The notes under the pieces are model-generated. The model was not told where the DNA came from. It did not search any database and saw only the letters and a program-made list of their open reading frames with translations. DNA of 64,000 nt from positions 2,108,001-2,172,000 of the forward strand of contig JAHLEZ010000001.1 of the NCBI GenBank assembly GCA_020726505.1, given 5' to 3'. The translations under genes and the position numbers were made by a program. The DNA comes from Leptodontidium sp. MPI-SDFR-AT-0119. Lineage: Eukaryota; Ascomycota; Leotiomycetes; Helotiales; Leptodontidiaceae. Position 1 is the stretch's first letter. Each line of letters begins with the position of its first letter. Positions 47,494-58,743 of this stretch are shown here, piece after piece.

Positions 47494-47993
47494 GAGAAGT
47501 AGATAAATCAAGCACTTTGCGTGATGTTGTCATCTTTAAGTGGGTCGATGGTCAGGTCAAACCGACTCAAACGTGAAGAAGACGATGTGGCCGATGTTCT
47601 ATATATGAATGACGACGTGTCTTTTGCGACGATTTGATTGATGTGCCATTACTGTGGATACTTGATTAGACCGACTTAGTTTCCTCTGTCATACAATGAT
47701 ACTTCAGCCACAATTGTACTTGGGACATGAAAGTGCATGTCCAACCTGACTCATGCCTTTCGTCCGAGCCCTCATTGGTAATCAAAACATCAACCCGAAA
47801 ATAAAAGGAAAAAATTCAGCTGAATACTTATCCAAGCTGCGGCATTCATCTGGCACAATAGAAGTGGACGACGTCAGTATGGATGTGTGGTACATAAAGC
47901 TTCCGTCTTGCACGCAATGAATTCTCAAAATCGCCAATAACAACTCAACCCTCACATCTCCTAGCTGCGACAATATACATCACGCTGACTATC
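47494..47993. promoter_or_regulatory. Promoter region of the old yellow enzyme gene
   Basis: 500 bp between collinear genes; nothing further recognised. Confidence 0.4.
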
Positions 47994-49109
47994 ATGTCGA
48001 AACTTTTCACCCCACTCAAGATTGGCAGATACGAAATCAAGCACCGCGTCGTCATGGCTCCTTTGACTCGATTCCGTGCCGATGAAGAACATGTCCCACT
48101 CCCAATGGTTGCCGACTACTACGCTCAACGTGCGTCCGTCCCGGGAACTCTCCTGGTATCAGAGGGCACTTTCATCGCGCCAGAAGCTGGCGGGTTCGAC
48201 TGCGTGCCTGGTATCTACAACGAGGCTCAAATCAAGTCCTGGAAGCGAGTTACAGATGCAGTCCATGCCAGTTCCGAGGGGGGCAGCCTCATTTTTTGTC
48301 AGCTGTGGGCCATTGGACGTGCTGCGCACTCAACAGTACTGAAGAAAGAGGGCCAGAAGATGACCTCGAGTGGCAATATACCCATGTCCGAGGACTCAGA
48401 AGCGCCAACGCCAATGACGGAAGAAGAGATCCAGAAGTTCATCGGGCTCTACGCAACTGCGGCCAAGAATGCGGTGGAGGCAGGCTTTGACGGCGTTGAG
48501 ATCCACGGAGCAAATGGATATTTGTGCGACCAATTCCTCCAAGACACATGCAACAACCGCCAAGATGGCTGGGGAGGGGATATTGAGAAGCGGGCGAGAT
48601 TTGGGATTGAAGTCGCGACTGCGGTCGTTGCAGCAATTGGCGCAGATCGAGTAGGCTACCGTGTGAGCCCATGGAGTCCTTTCCAAGCAATGAAGATGAA
48701 GGATCCAGTTCCGCAATTCTCGTATCTTGCCGAGAAGCTCAAAGATCTGAAGTTGGCTTACCTGCACGTTGTCGAATCCCGGATATCTGGGGCTGGGGAC
48801 ATTAAAGGGGAGGGTGAGAAGGTGGACTTCCTGGCGGACATATGGGGAACTTCTTCAGGCGCCATAATATTGGCCGGGGGATACACACCAGAGTCCGCAG
48901 TCGAGACGGTGGAGAGCCACCGCTGGCAGAATGTTGCAATTGCATTTGGACGAAACTTCCTGGCGACCCCCGACTTGCCGTTCCGCATTTCTTCAAAGCT
49001 CGCTTTGAATACGTACAACCGGGACACGTTCTATATTCAACAATCCCCTGTTGGCTACATTGACTATCCTTTCAGCCAAGAATTCAAGGACTCGAGGATC
49101 GCGGCATGA
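47994..49109 (+). CDS. Old yellow enzyme-type NADH:flavin oxidoreductase (ene-reductase)
   Basis: FMN-dependent TIM-barrel enzyme of the OYE/12-oxophytodienoate reductase family, which reduces the C=C bond of alpha,beta-unsaturated aldehydes and ketones with NAD(P)H. Single exon, 371 aa, normal length. FMN-site segments are VVMAPLTRFRA near the N-terminus and ILAGGYTPESA and AFGRNFLATPDLP near the end. The substrate-anchoring His/Asn pair and the proton-donor Tyr lie in HGANGYLCDQFLQD near residue 177. The RVSPWSPF segment also matches the family. It lacks introns, unlike all its cluster neighbours. It lies between the bZIP and the aldehyde dehydrogenase genes. Confidence 0.93.
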   Translation: MSKLFTPLKIGRYEIKHRVVMAPLTRFRADEEHVPLPMVADYYAQRASVPGTLLVSEGTFIAPEAGGFDCVPGIYNEAQIKSWKRVTDAVHASSEGGSLIFCQLWAIGRAAHSTVLKKEGQKMTSSGNIPMSEDSEAPTPMTEEEIQKFIGLYATAAKNAVEAGFDGVEIHGANGYLCDQFLQDTCNNRQDGWGGDIEKRARFGIEVATAVVAAIGADRVGYRVSPWSPFQAMKMKDPVPQFSYLAEKLKDLKLAYLHVVESRISGAGDIKGEGEKVDFLADIWGTSSGAIILAGGYTPESAVETVESHRWQNVAIAFGRNFLATPDLPFRISSKLALNTYNRDTFYIQQSPVGYIDYPFSQEFKDSRIAA

Positions 49110-49632
49110 GGGCTACATAGAATTTTCGTAGAATCAAATCCAATCTCACCAGTATACAAATTTTGACCGCAATCAAAACAAAGAAAAAGAGCTATCTTCC
49201 GTGACTCCGCCCATATTTTGACTCGTCCATCAATTAATAAATTTATATGAGAGTAAGACCGAGGTGAGACACAATCCGCTTTGGCTTCTCATTTGACGCA
49301 TACTTCTAGTTCTAAACGTTGATTTGCAATTCTGTATTCTGACACCTGTCATCATGAAATTCCCCATCAGAAATGCTGCGCTTAGGCTTACGCAATCACA
49401 AAGATGTCTTCTGTTGTTTTGATTCGTATGGCATGAGTCAAGGCGCTGCCATACCGGATTAAGCGAAGGAGCCAAGCGTAGTACTGTTGAAGAGGAATAT
49501 TATACTACAAAGCATAAGCTCACGAAGTCACAAACAGAATTCACAACTCAGAATTTTGTCAATATATTCGCACAGAACAGCTCAATTCGTACAGAAATTT
49601 TCGATTTGCAAGGAACAAACCAAAAAGCTAAG
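49110..49632. promoter_or_regulatory. Promoter region of the aldehyde dehydrogenase gene
   Basis: 523 bp between collinear genes. No gene supported. Confidence 0.4.
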
Positions 49633-51473
49633 ATGGCTTCGAAGTCTCTTCAGGGTGTACTACACACTCAGCTGTTCATCAATAACGCCGTATGTTCTCT
49701 TTTCTCTTTCTTTCGCATTTTTATTTTCTAGAACTATGGCATATTCGTAAGTGGAAGTATATGCTGACATGTAAATTTTAGTACGTAGAGTGCAAGAACT
49801 CGAAAAAGTAACTCTAAACCTCTCTCATGCCGACGATGTGTTCAAGCGCTAAATATTGCTCCAGAATCTCTGTTTTCAACCCAGCAACGGGAGATCTTGT
49901 GAGTGATGAGATCCCTGTGGCCGGTGAATGGGATGTCGATGCTGCGGTCAAAGCAGCCAATGATGCATTTAAACTGGGTAGCCCTTGGCGAACGATGAGC
50001 AATATCGATCGAAGGGACCTTCTGCTGAGATTTGCTGATCTGCTTTATCGTGATCGCGAGAATCTTGCCTATTTGACGAGACTTACTCTCGGATCGCCTT
50101 ATGAGGCTTTTGGAAAGAGAGAGATCAATACTGCAATTCAAAACTTTCGCTGTTAGTATGCCCCTGAATCCCCGGTTCGTGTTCGACTGATTAAACTCTC
50201 TTTTAGACTATGCGGGATGGATTGACAAATTTTCTGGCGAGTCATTTCCAGCTGATGATGGGTTCTTCAAAATCGTACGTAACGAGCCACTTGGTGTTGT
50301 TGCGGGGTGAGTCTCCTGATACATTTACACATGTCACAAGTTATTTACTTTCCGTAGAATAATCCCCTGGAACGGGCCACTGGCATCAACAGGACTGAAA
50401 GCTGCGCCTGCCCTGGCTACCGGGAATGTCTTCATCCTCAAGCCTAGCGAAAAGGCCCCACTTATGGCTGCTGCTTTGGGAAAACTCATCATCGAGGCTG
50501 GATTTCCACCCGGAGTGTTTCAAGTGCTTCAAGGTGATGGTAGTACTGGTGCTCTGCTGGCAAGCCATATGAAAGTTGCCAAGATTAGCTTCACGGGAAG
50601 CATTCCAACGGGCAAGGTTGTCCAGAAACTTGCAGCCCAGAGTAATTTGAAGAGAGTAACTCTGGAATTGGGCGGAAAGAGTCCAGCAGTTGTGTTTGAC
50701 GATGCCAACCTCGAGAATGCTGTGGAGTGGTACGTACTTTTCTGGATTTTTTTGGAATCCTCAGAAGAAACTAACCGTGAACAGGTGCGTGAATGCAATC
50801 ACGGTCAACTCAGGGCAGATCTGCTTTGCCTCGTCACGAGTGTATGTTCAAGAGGGGATCTACGACAAGTTTCTCGAGAGGTATCTGGAATCCATGCGGG
50901 CGAAAACGAAGCTCCTGGGAGATCCAGAGAATGTTCAGAATAGCATTGGTCCAGTGGTTGACAGAGCCCAATTTGATCGTATCATGAGTATCATTGGCAC
51001 AGCTCAGCAGGAGAAACAGGGTACCCTGGTTCTGGGTGGAAAGATTTCAGGAGAAAAGGCGTGTGGACATCGATTTCATCTACGTTAGTCGGTAACTAAC
51101 GAGTTTCTAGGGCTATTATATCGAACCTGCCGTCTTCACAGATACGCTTCCAGACTCCAACATCTACAAAGAAGAGATATTTGGCCCTGTGGCTGTGCTC
51201 AACAAATTCAAGACCGAGCAAGAGATTATTGACAAGTCAAATGATAGCCGATACGGTCTCATGGCAGGGGTTTTCACTCAAGATATCAATCGGGCACTTC
51301 GGGTCGGTTCTGCATTTGATAGCGGCGTTGTGGGGGTGAATTGCATCAGCACCATCAACATCTCTTGTCCATTTGGAGGAACAAAAGAAAGTGGCATTGG
51401 ACGAGAGCAAGGGGCGAACGCTTTGAAATGCTATACAGAACCAAAGACAATTTTGGTAAACCTCACTTATTAG
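49633..51473 (+). CDS. NAD(P)-dependent aldehyde dehydrogenase
   Basis: Oxidises an aldehyde to the acid. Exons are 49633-49689, 49782-49807, 49865-50151, 50207-50306, 50358-50729, 50785-51058 and 51111-51473; 1479 nt, 492 aa, the usual length. The oxyanion Asn is in IIPWNGP, the NAD loop is FTGSIPTGK, general-base Glu is in LELGGKSP, nucleophile Cys is in NSGQICFASSR, and the EEIFGPV and PFGGTKESGIGRE segments are intact. Exon 2 is only 26 nt. Intron 6 (51059-51110) must use a GC donor: the nearby GT at 51061 gives the wrong frame for GYYIEPAVF. The absence of an N-terminal targeting signal suggests a cytosolic enzyme. It is flanked by the ene-reductase and AtuA-like genes. Confidence 0.92.
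51059..51110 (+). other. Non-canonical GC-AG intron
   Basis: Donor AAAAG|GCGTGT, branch CTAAC at 51096-51100, acceptor TTTCTAG. Phase 0 on both sides, joining KISGEK to GYYIEP. Other introns I placed in the window are GT-AG. Confidence 0.65.
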
Positions 51474-52232
51474 AGATGGGGGAATTTCTTTTATCACTAT
51501 TGACCTACTGGCAAATACACCTCGTAAATTGAATCAATTATCAGATCTTGATTGTTCGGAAACTGCCCCAACTGTTGAAGCACTGCCTATTTACTCGTGA
51601 CTTTATTGAGTGCATCATGGTGTGTGCCTGTAAGGTACATGCTTCTCAGATCTCATTTGGAATTGGAATTTGGAGGCAGTAGCTAGATGCTCGTGAATGG
51701 CTAAAAGCATAGCTCTGTGTGTGTTTGTAATTTGCCTATGTGTAACAATCCAGGCCTTAGCCAGACCCAACCAGGGTGGCTGTTTTTGTAAGCATATGGC
51801 TTTCCAGGTGTCAACTGACTCCCTGTCGGGCCAACTTACTGGGTCTATAAATGGTGTGTCAACTAGGTAGTCTCGGCAGTGTTTGTGGCGCTCGACAGGA
51901 GTTTCTGCTGCTTGGGACTTGCATGTCATGACAAAGTTGCACCGCACTCCACGAGTCATGACACAAATTGTCGATCGTGCTGATTTGTGAGCCAACATTG
52001 TCTACCCCAACAGGATGTGATATTCGAGCTTACGAAGAAAAACTCAGATCATGAGGATAGAGCTTGGACGTACGTGTATGAGAATGCTCTCAAGCAAAGA
52101 CTATTATGAGTGATTTAGACACATGTGCTAAACTTGTAAATACTTCAAGTATCGGACATCCAGTTCTTCTATTCTTGTTCGGCTTCACACAAAGTAACAA
52201 ACAAACTACTTCTCGATATCGAACCAACAAAG
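51474..52232. promoter_or_regulatory. Promoter region of the AtuA-like gene
   Basis: 759 bp. A minus-strand open frame (51615-51998) has no recognisable domain and I do not call it. Confidence 0.4.
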
Positions 52233-54213
52233 ATGCCTTCGGCTACTCAAAAGCCATTGCGAATCGCCTCGGCTTCTGGCTCAGTAACGGACCGCCGGTA
52301 TGGCTTTGCTGCATTGGCCAAAACCGAGGATGTGTCTTTCATTGTCGGCGATTTCATGTCAGAGTACAACATGACAACACGAGGAGGTGCGAAGAGTAAC
52401 GGTGACGAGTCAAGCGCCGAATTCGAGGAGTGTTTCCTGGAGTCTATAATTCCAGCTCTACCTGACCTGGCCAAAAATGGTATCAAGGTAGCAGTCAACG
52501 CTGGCGGAAGTGATACCAAGAAGCTTCACGACGCTCTGCTGGCCATTGTACAAGAGCAGGGACTCAGTTTGAGAATTGCTTGGGTCGAGGGCGACGAAGT
52601 ATCGGACATCGTGCAAAAGAGCTTAGAAAGTGGCCACCACTTCAAAAGTTTGACGACAGGTATGAATTGTTGAATCCAGACAACCTTGGAACCCAAAATT
52701 GACGAATGCAACAGGGAGAAACCTTGCGGACTGGGAGTTCAAGCCAATTTACGCGCAATGCTACCTTGGATCTTTTGGAATTGTTGAAGCTTTCAAACAC
52801 GGAGCAGACATTGTTTTGTGTGGCCGAGTTGCAGACGCTTGCCCTACAATTGCTTGCGCTGCGTACACCCACAATTGGGAACGAGATGACTTGAGCCAGC
52901 TGGCCCATGCTTTCGTTGCCGGTCATTTCATCGAGTGCAGTACATACGTCACTGGGGGGAACTTCTCCGGTTTCAAGAGCCTTCCTGGAAAATCCCTGAA
53001 CATATCCTTTCCTGTGGTCGAAGTCGAAAATGACGGAACTTTCGTGGTCACGAAGCAAGTTGAGGGTGACGGTATCGTTACAGTCGACACTTGCAAGGCA
53101 CAACTTCTATATGAGATTCAAGGTCCATTATATTACAACTCAGACGTTGTTGCAGAGCTAAGTGACATCAAGATCGAGCAGGTGGGGAAGAACAGAGTGT
53201 AATTCAACACACATCCCGCACCCTCAGTGCTGACTGGCTTGAGTAGACGTGTCAACAACGTTGGATTTCGGAAGCCCCCTCCAACGACAAAGGTCGGAAT
53301 CACTGCCAGAGGTGGCTTTCAGGCCGAAGCCCATTACTTTGGATGTGGGCTTGATATCGAGGAAAAGGCGGCTCTCCTCGAGCGCCAAATCCGTCACCAC
53401 CTCGATGAATCCCGTTACCATACCTTGAAATTCCGTATAAACGGCAGATGTCCATCCAATCCAACCAACCAAGATGCAGCCACGGTTGACTTCCGAATAT
53501 TCGCACAGTCGAAAGATGCGGACGCTCTATCGTTGGACAACTTTCTACGCCCTTGCACCGACGTCACAATGCAAACATATCCTGGTGCAACGTTTGCAGT
53601 GGACAGCCGCCAGGCGCTACCAAAGCCATATTACGAGTACTGGGTTGCGTTGCTTCCGCAGAGCGTTGCTTCCCATGTTGTGCACATTCCATTCGCGAAC
53701 AAATCCATCAAAATAGAGGCTCCAACCGACACCGAGGATTTCCTTTACGAGCAGCCAAGTTATGAAACCAAAAACCCACTTCCACTGGCTAGTTGGGGTC
53801 CTACGACCGTTGCACCCTTGGGATATGTTGTACATGCCCGGTCGGGCGACAAAGGTTCTGATGCCAATGTCGGATTTTTTGTGCGAAATGCTGATGAGTG
53901 GGACTGGCTTCGTTCGATTTTGACAAGGGACAAAATCAAGAAGCTTCTGGGCGATGATTATACTGGCAAACCTATTCACCGGTTCGAGCTTCCTCATCTT
54001 GCTGGTAAGACCATATATTTCCTATACCTGCTTCTTTTCGGAACTGATTGTTAATTTGTCTTTGCAGCTGTACACTTCCTCCTGAAGGATCATTTGGATC
54101 GCGGTGTGGCCTCGAGCTCCACGTATGACGTTTTGGGTAAGAATGTGGCGGAATACTTGAGATGTAAGCTTGTGGAAATTCCCAACAAGTTCTTGGAAAG
54201 AGGTCGAATTTGA
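52233..54213 (+). CDS. AtuA-like (DUF1446) protein, acyclic terpene utilization family
   Basis: Homolog of bacterial AtuA, encoded in the acyclic terpene (citronellol/geraniol) utilization operon; its biochemical role is not established. Exons are 52233-52659, 52715-53198, 53247-54004 and 54068-54213; 1815 nt, 604 aa. The DUF1446 domain (about 8-460) has IASASGSVTDRR, FIVGDFMSEYNM, VAVNAGGSDTKKL, GADIVLCGRVADACP, the STYVTGGNFSGF segment and PPPTTKVGITARGG. The C-terminal small domain (about 500-590) carries the HARSGDKGSDANVGFFVR motif typical of the ferredoxin-fold domain that follows DUF1446. Splicing at 53198 uses GTAATT. No acyl-CoA carboxylase subunit, its usual bacterial partner, lies in the window. 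Confidence 0.9.
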
Positions 54214-54586
54214 AGGGTATTTGAATGTACAAAGTGGCACATGGCACTCCTGAGAATTTCTGCTGGAGATGTAACAAGCAAGCAATGTAATGAAGTTTTG
54301 CTTGGTGTGGTTTGGCGGGGTTGCTTCTCAATTGCATTATTTTCTAGTTGAACTTGAAATGCTTATAACTTATATGACCAACAATTTCCGATCACTGGCT
54401 CTATGAAATTCGATCATCCCATATCACAGTCGCAATTACAACCTCATCAAATACTGGGGTGATGCCAACTGGTGTAAGCGCTCTTCAGTGGACCATCTTT
54501 GATGAAAGGAATTATATGATACAGAACAGTCACTCCCAAACCTCGAACTTTTGGTTAACAAGTACATTGATGGATATAACTTGAAA
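54214..54586. terminator. Convergent 3' region (AtuA-like / SDR)
   Basis: 373 bp between two converging stops. It must contain both polyadenylation sites; AT-rich words occur but no site can be fixed. Confidence 0.35.
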
Positions 54587-55636
54587 CTATTGCTTTTGAA
54601 AATAATCTGGAATAGAATGTTCTCCGTCCGCGAAGTCGGTACTGCTGGCAAAGTCTTTCCAGCTCTCGATCGACTCTAACGTCTCCCGGCATTTCCTTCT
54701 CATAATATCTATCGCATCTGAGCCTATCGGGATCCTCAGGGGCAATTTCTGAAGTTGCTGTGCGGTTAAATTCTCGCCACATGCAATATCCAATATCCGT
54801 TCCGACGCGAGCTCAGGATTTCCAGGTTGTTTCCCATTGGTGGTCTCATGCCGTTCGGCGAGTTCATTTTTGATAGCATTGTAATCTTTGATGGATGATG
54901 GGTTCAGATTGTCTCCCTTCTTGTTCGGATCCAGAATATTTGTCCGAAACTGTCCGAAGACCAGAAGATGGGTCCTAATTCCAAGTGGGCCTATCTCTTT
55001 CTGCAGACACTCCACTGCCCCTGCATCGGTCAGCGAGACATTATTTCACGGGGTAAATAAGAAGCCTACCTTCCAAAGCAAATTTCGAGCTACTGTATGG
55101 CCCTCCAGCACCTACACCATGCCAACCAGCTATACTGCTCATGAACATTATTACGCCCGACTTTTTGGCACGCATGTGAGGGAGTAAACAGCGTGTCAAC
55201 TTTAGAGCACCGAAAACGTTGGTTTCGAACTGCTTCAAAGTGTCTTCATGACTGAGAGATTGTTAGCTTTCATCCAGGCAATTCTGCGTGTTTTTGTCTC
55301 CCAGTAATGATCGGCCTGTACTCACGTCACTTCTTCCCAGACTCCAGACAGCACATATCCTGCATTGTTCACCAAAACATCAATGCCACCAAAGCCTCCA
55401 ATAGCCTCTTCTACCTTCTGGCGGATGGTGTCTTCCGATGTTGTTACATCAAGCTGAAGTGCTCTTGCGTTTGGATTGTTTTCGACGTAACCCAAGTCCG
55501 ACGTTTTGCGTGCACTTGCGATCACCTTGTCTCCACGCGCAAGAATTGCTGGGACTAGGCTACGACCAAATCCAGTTGAGCATCCGGTCACCAGCCAGAC
55601 TTTGGGGATTCTAGACGAAGCTTTGAGGACAGACAT
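54587..55636 (-). CDS. Short-chain dehydrogenase/reductase (classical)
   Basis: NAD(P)-dependent oxidoreductase. Exons are 55636-55326, 55251-55070 and 55020-54587; 927 nt, 308 aa. The cofactor loop is TGCSTGFG near residues 18-25, the acidic D(V)T follows strand beta-4, the NNAG motif is at about 92-95, the catalytic Ser lies in MSSIAG, and YSSSKFALEG holds the Tyr/Lys pair. The sequence resembles fungal SDRs annotated as retinol or estradiol dehydrogenase-like; the substrate is not predictable. The frame upstream of 55636 opens with a TTG, so I use the ATG. It is divergent from the second MFS transporter, so the two are likely co-regulated. Confidence 0.88.
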
Positions 55637-56808
55637 CCTGGCCAATCGTAGGCAAGGTCGAGCTGATGTGGAGATTCAGCCCGGGAAAAGGGAAAATGGA
55701 CTCAAATGGAACTTTTTGCTATGATCTCGAGTAAAAGCAATGGGTATGAGCTTAGGAAATAGGATCGCGGAGCCGTAACATTGCCCCGAGTCGACCTAAA
55801 ATTCAATCAGCAATCAGCCCAGATGCAGCAAGAATCCACCCTACCAGGAACTCTCTAGCGATTGTTGAGGCACATCAGCTTACCTCGTGCGGGATACAGA
55901 TTCAACTGCGATCACAGTGTTCCCGTGAATGCTAGACTCGCAAAACGATTTCCGTCTGTTCAACATTTTGGGAGACTTTGAGGCACACGGCGCAAGAACT
56001 CAGGTTGAGACGACCTATAGCATGCTAGTCTAGGCATGAGTCAAGACCAGAGGCATCTTCATTGGTGCAATGCTTAGCTCCACCCTAACTGGGTTTACTC
56101 GAGACATATTAAGTTAGTGCATGGGATATGTGTAATAAACTAGCGTATTGAACACGGCGGGTGTTTTATTTCTCGCATGAGGGAAAATATCGACCAGTAA
56201 AAACTAAAGATCGATTAATTAAGACCTGATAGCACGGTAGTAGTAGTAATGTTAAGCTAGCTAAATTTAGGCTAAACCTGATTTAATATTTAGTTAAATT
56301 TAGAGCAATATATTTAAGAGTAAACTAGCCTGGTGTTAGGGAAGGGAATTAACATCTATATAATAATTGAAAGAGAGAGTGATTTTAAAAGTATTAATGC
56401 CATATTCCAATTAATAATCTTTTGGCTTTGAATTTTTAGTGTAATGTAAATTAATACTTAGATGCCATGACTTTCTGGAACCTAAAAATTAGTACAATTC
56501 CTCCCAATCCCTATCAAACACGACAACAGCACAGAGAGTGATAAGCTGCCAGTGGACGGGAAGTAGCCGACATGGGTCGAGACTTATTTTAGTTCGCGGG
56601 GAAGTCTGGGGAAGAAGGGGCCAATCCCGTTGGGTCTCGATGCTTGGAAGCACCTGCGATATCTAGATATAAATGAGGAGATTCCACATTGGATTTCAAA
56701 TCATCATTCATCTTCTGTGTCGATTACCTGGTTGATTGCAAAAATCAAATCAAACCCTAAAGAGATCCAGTTTAATTCTTCTGTATCATCAACCCCTCAA
56801 ACGGCAGC
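55637..56808. promoter_or_regulatory. Divergent promoter region SDR / second MFS transporter
   Basis: 1.17 kb that contains an AT-rich island at about 56100-56500. The transporter-proximal part is normal in composition. Confidence 0.45.
56100..56500. other. AT-rich island, possible degenerate repeat
   Basis: Long runs of TA-rich sequence with GCTAGCTAAATTTAGGCTAAA and TTAGTTAAATTTAG words, many stops in every frame and a sharp return to normal composition near 56510. This is what a repeat-induced-point-mutated transposon fragment looks like, but no terminal repeats or target-site duplication are visible. Confidence 0.4.
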
Positions 56809-58743
56809 ATGTTCGAGTCAAAGATCAAGGGGAAAACCCTGAAGCGTATCATGGCTATGTGCTGTGCTACAGTAAGCACAATCACTGTTTTATGTCAAGT
56901 GATTTCCTTAATGCTGACATCACCCAGTCGTTCTTCATGTATGGTTATGATGCTGGGGTCTTGGGCGGTGTTCAGGAAACCGAACCTTTCCACAGGGCTA
57001 TGGGAGTGAGTAACTTACTCCAGAATCGCTTGCACAAATTCTCTGACATCCAACTCTAGTATCCTACCGGGACATATGTCATTCCAATGATCGCATCTTC
57101 ATACACCCTCGCCGCTGCAGTGTGCTCCTTGATGGTTACCATGATTGGTATGCCTTTGGGCAGACGGAATTGTATTCTCCTCGGAAATCTTTGCGTTGTG
57201 ATTGGAGGCAGTCTCCAAGCATCAGCCTGGTCTGTTCCGCAGATGATCATTGCACGAGTTATTTGTGTATGTCAACTTCATCCCCCGAACTCAGATATCA
57301 AATGTTAATACGGTGTCGACAGGGCTTTGGCATTGGTGTAAGAGTATTCAATTTCTCTGCTAGTTCCATATACTGATTACCTACGACAGTTTATTTCATG
57401 CTCAATCCCTACTTACCAAGCAGAAATGAGTACAGAGATAGCAGACAGAGGCCCAGAGGTGGCGATAACTTGTATCTTCCTGGTCGCTGGTGCAGCTGTG
57501 GCTTATTGGATCGACTTCGGCTTCAATCGTTTGGAGAACCAAATCTCATGGGTATGTTATCAGCACCATGCTCTTTACAAAATTGGGTCCTATCTGACTT
57601 TAAAACTTCCAGAGATTTCCCATCGGTCTTCAAGTAGTCTTTGCTCTTATTGCAGGCACTGGCATGTTATTTCTTCCCGACACCCCAAGATGGTACTATG
57701 CCAAAGGCTTTGACGAGCAAGGCGACGATGCTCTCTGTCGCCTCTACGATGCCCCGCTGGATGCTCCTGCCGTTCAAAACGTCAAGCAGGGCATTCTTGC
57801 CAGCATTAAGCTGGAAGAGAGCAATGAGGCTAAGTTTAGCTTGCTTGATCTTGTTTGGGATCGAAGTGACCTTCGGGCCGGCCGACGGATTCGAATCTCA
57901 TTCATGATATTGGCACTTCAGCAAATGATGGGTCAGTCAAACAGTCCTTTTGCCTCGTTGATCTCTGTTCTCACAATTACTAGGCATCAATCTTTCGGTC
58001 TATTACAGTACTGTCATATTCTCTCAAGTCGGACTGTCTCCATTCTTAGCTCAGCTGCTAGCCGCGATCATGAACACTCTCTTCGCTGCCGGAACCATAC
58101 CTCTCGTCTTCACCATCGAGAGGGTCGGGCGCCGAAATGTCATGATGTATTCTGCCGCCGTGCTCACACTCTGTATGGTTGTATTTGTCGCGATGATCGG
58201 TCAGCCAAACCCAACAGTGGCAACGCAATGGACAGCTGTAGCTGCCATCTTTGTGTATAACACTGTCTTTGGATACGGATGGATTGGTGTGTGCTGGCTC
58301 TACGGTCCTGAGGTACGTCTCGACTTTAAACTCCTCCCTATTTTCCCTCTAACCAAGATATAGATTGCTCCTTTGAAGCTTCGTCATGCAGGCGCGGCTG
58401 CCGGTGCCTTGGGAGAATGGATTTTCTCTTTCATCACGGTATTCGCAGGCGGAATTGCTCTTCAAAATGTCGGCTGGAAAATCTGGCTTTGGATGGCTTT
58501 GTCATGCGCTGTTGCAGTTCCTTTCGTTTGGTTCATGTGCCCAGAGGTATGTTTTATTTCCTCTAATTACTCAAATTGCACTTCGCTAACGGTGGCCCTT
58601 GGTAGACTTCTGGGAAGACGTTGGAGGAGATCGACCTTATCTTCGCCAAAGACTCTGTCAAGCATAGTGACTTGGCGAATGAGGTTCTGGCTCACCACGA
58701 AGTATTGGAGAAACAAGATGTAGTCATGGTGGAGAGGGTATAA
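56809..58743 (+). CDS. MFS sugar-porter family transporter (second)
   Basis: Plasma-membrane transporter, sugar porter branch. Nine exons: 56809-56871, 56928-57005, 57060-57266, 57323-57337, 57390-57551, 57613-57931, 57984-58312, 58364-58546 and 58606-58743; 1494 nt, 497 aa. Exon 1 holds a short basic cytosolic N-terminus and helix 1 begins there; YGYDAGVLGGV follows in exon 2. Exon 4 is a 15-nt micro-exon (GFGIG). LPDTPRWYY, QQMMGINLSVYYSTV, ERVGRRN and PETSGKTLEEID (across the last splice) are the family signatures. It is a different subfamily from the transporter at 41072 and could carry a different compound or act as a sensor-like paralog. Divergent from the SDR at 55636. Confidence 0.88.

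Noticed and set aside
51615..51998. 127-codon minus-strand frame between ALDH and AtuA-like genes
   Set aside because: No recognisable domain and overlaps the AtuA-like promoter.
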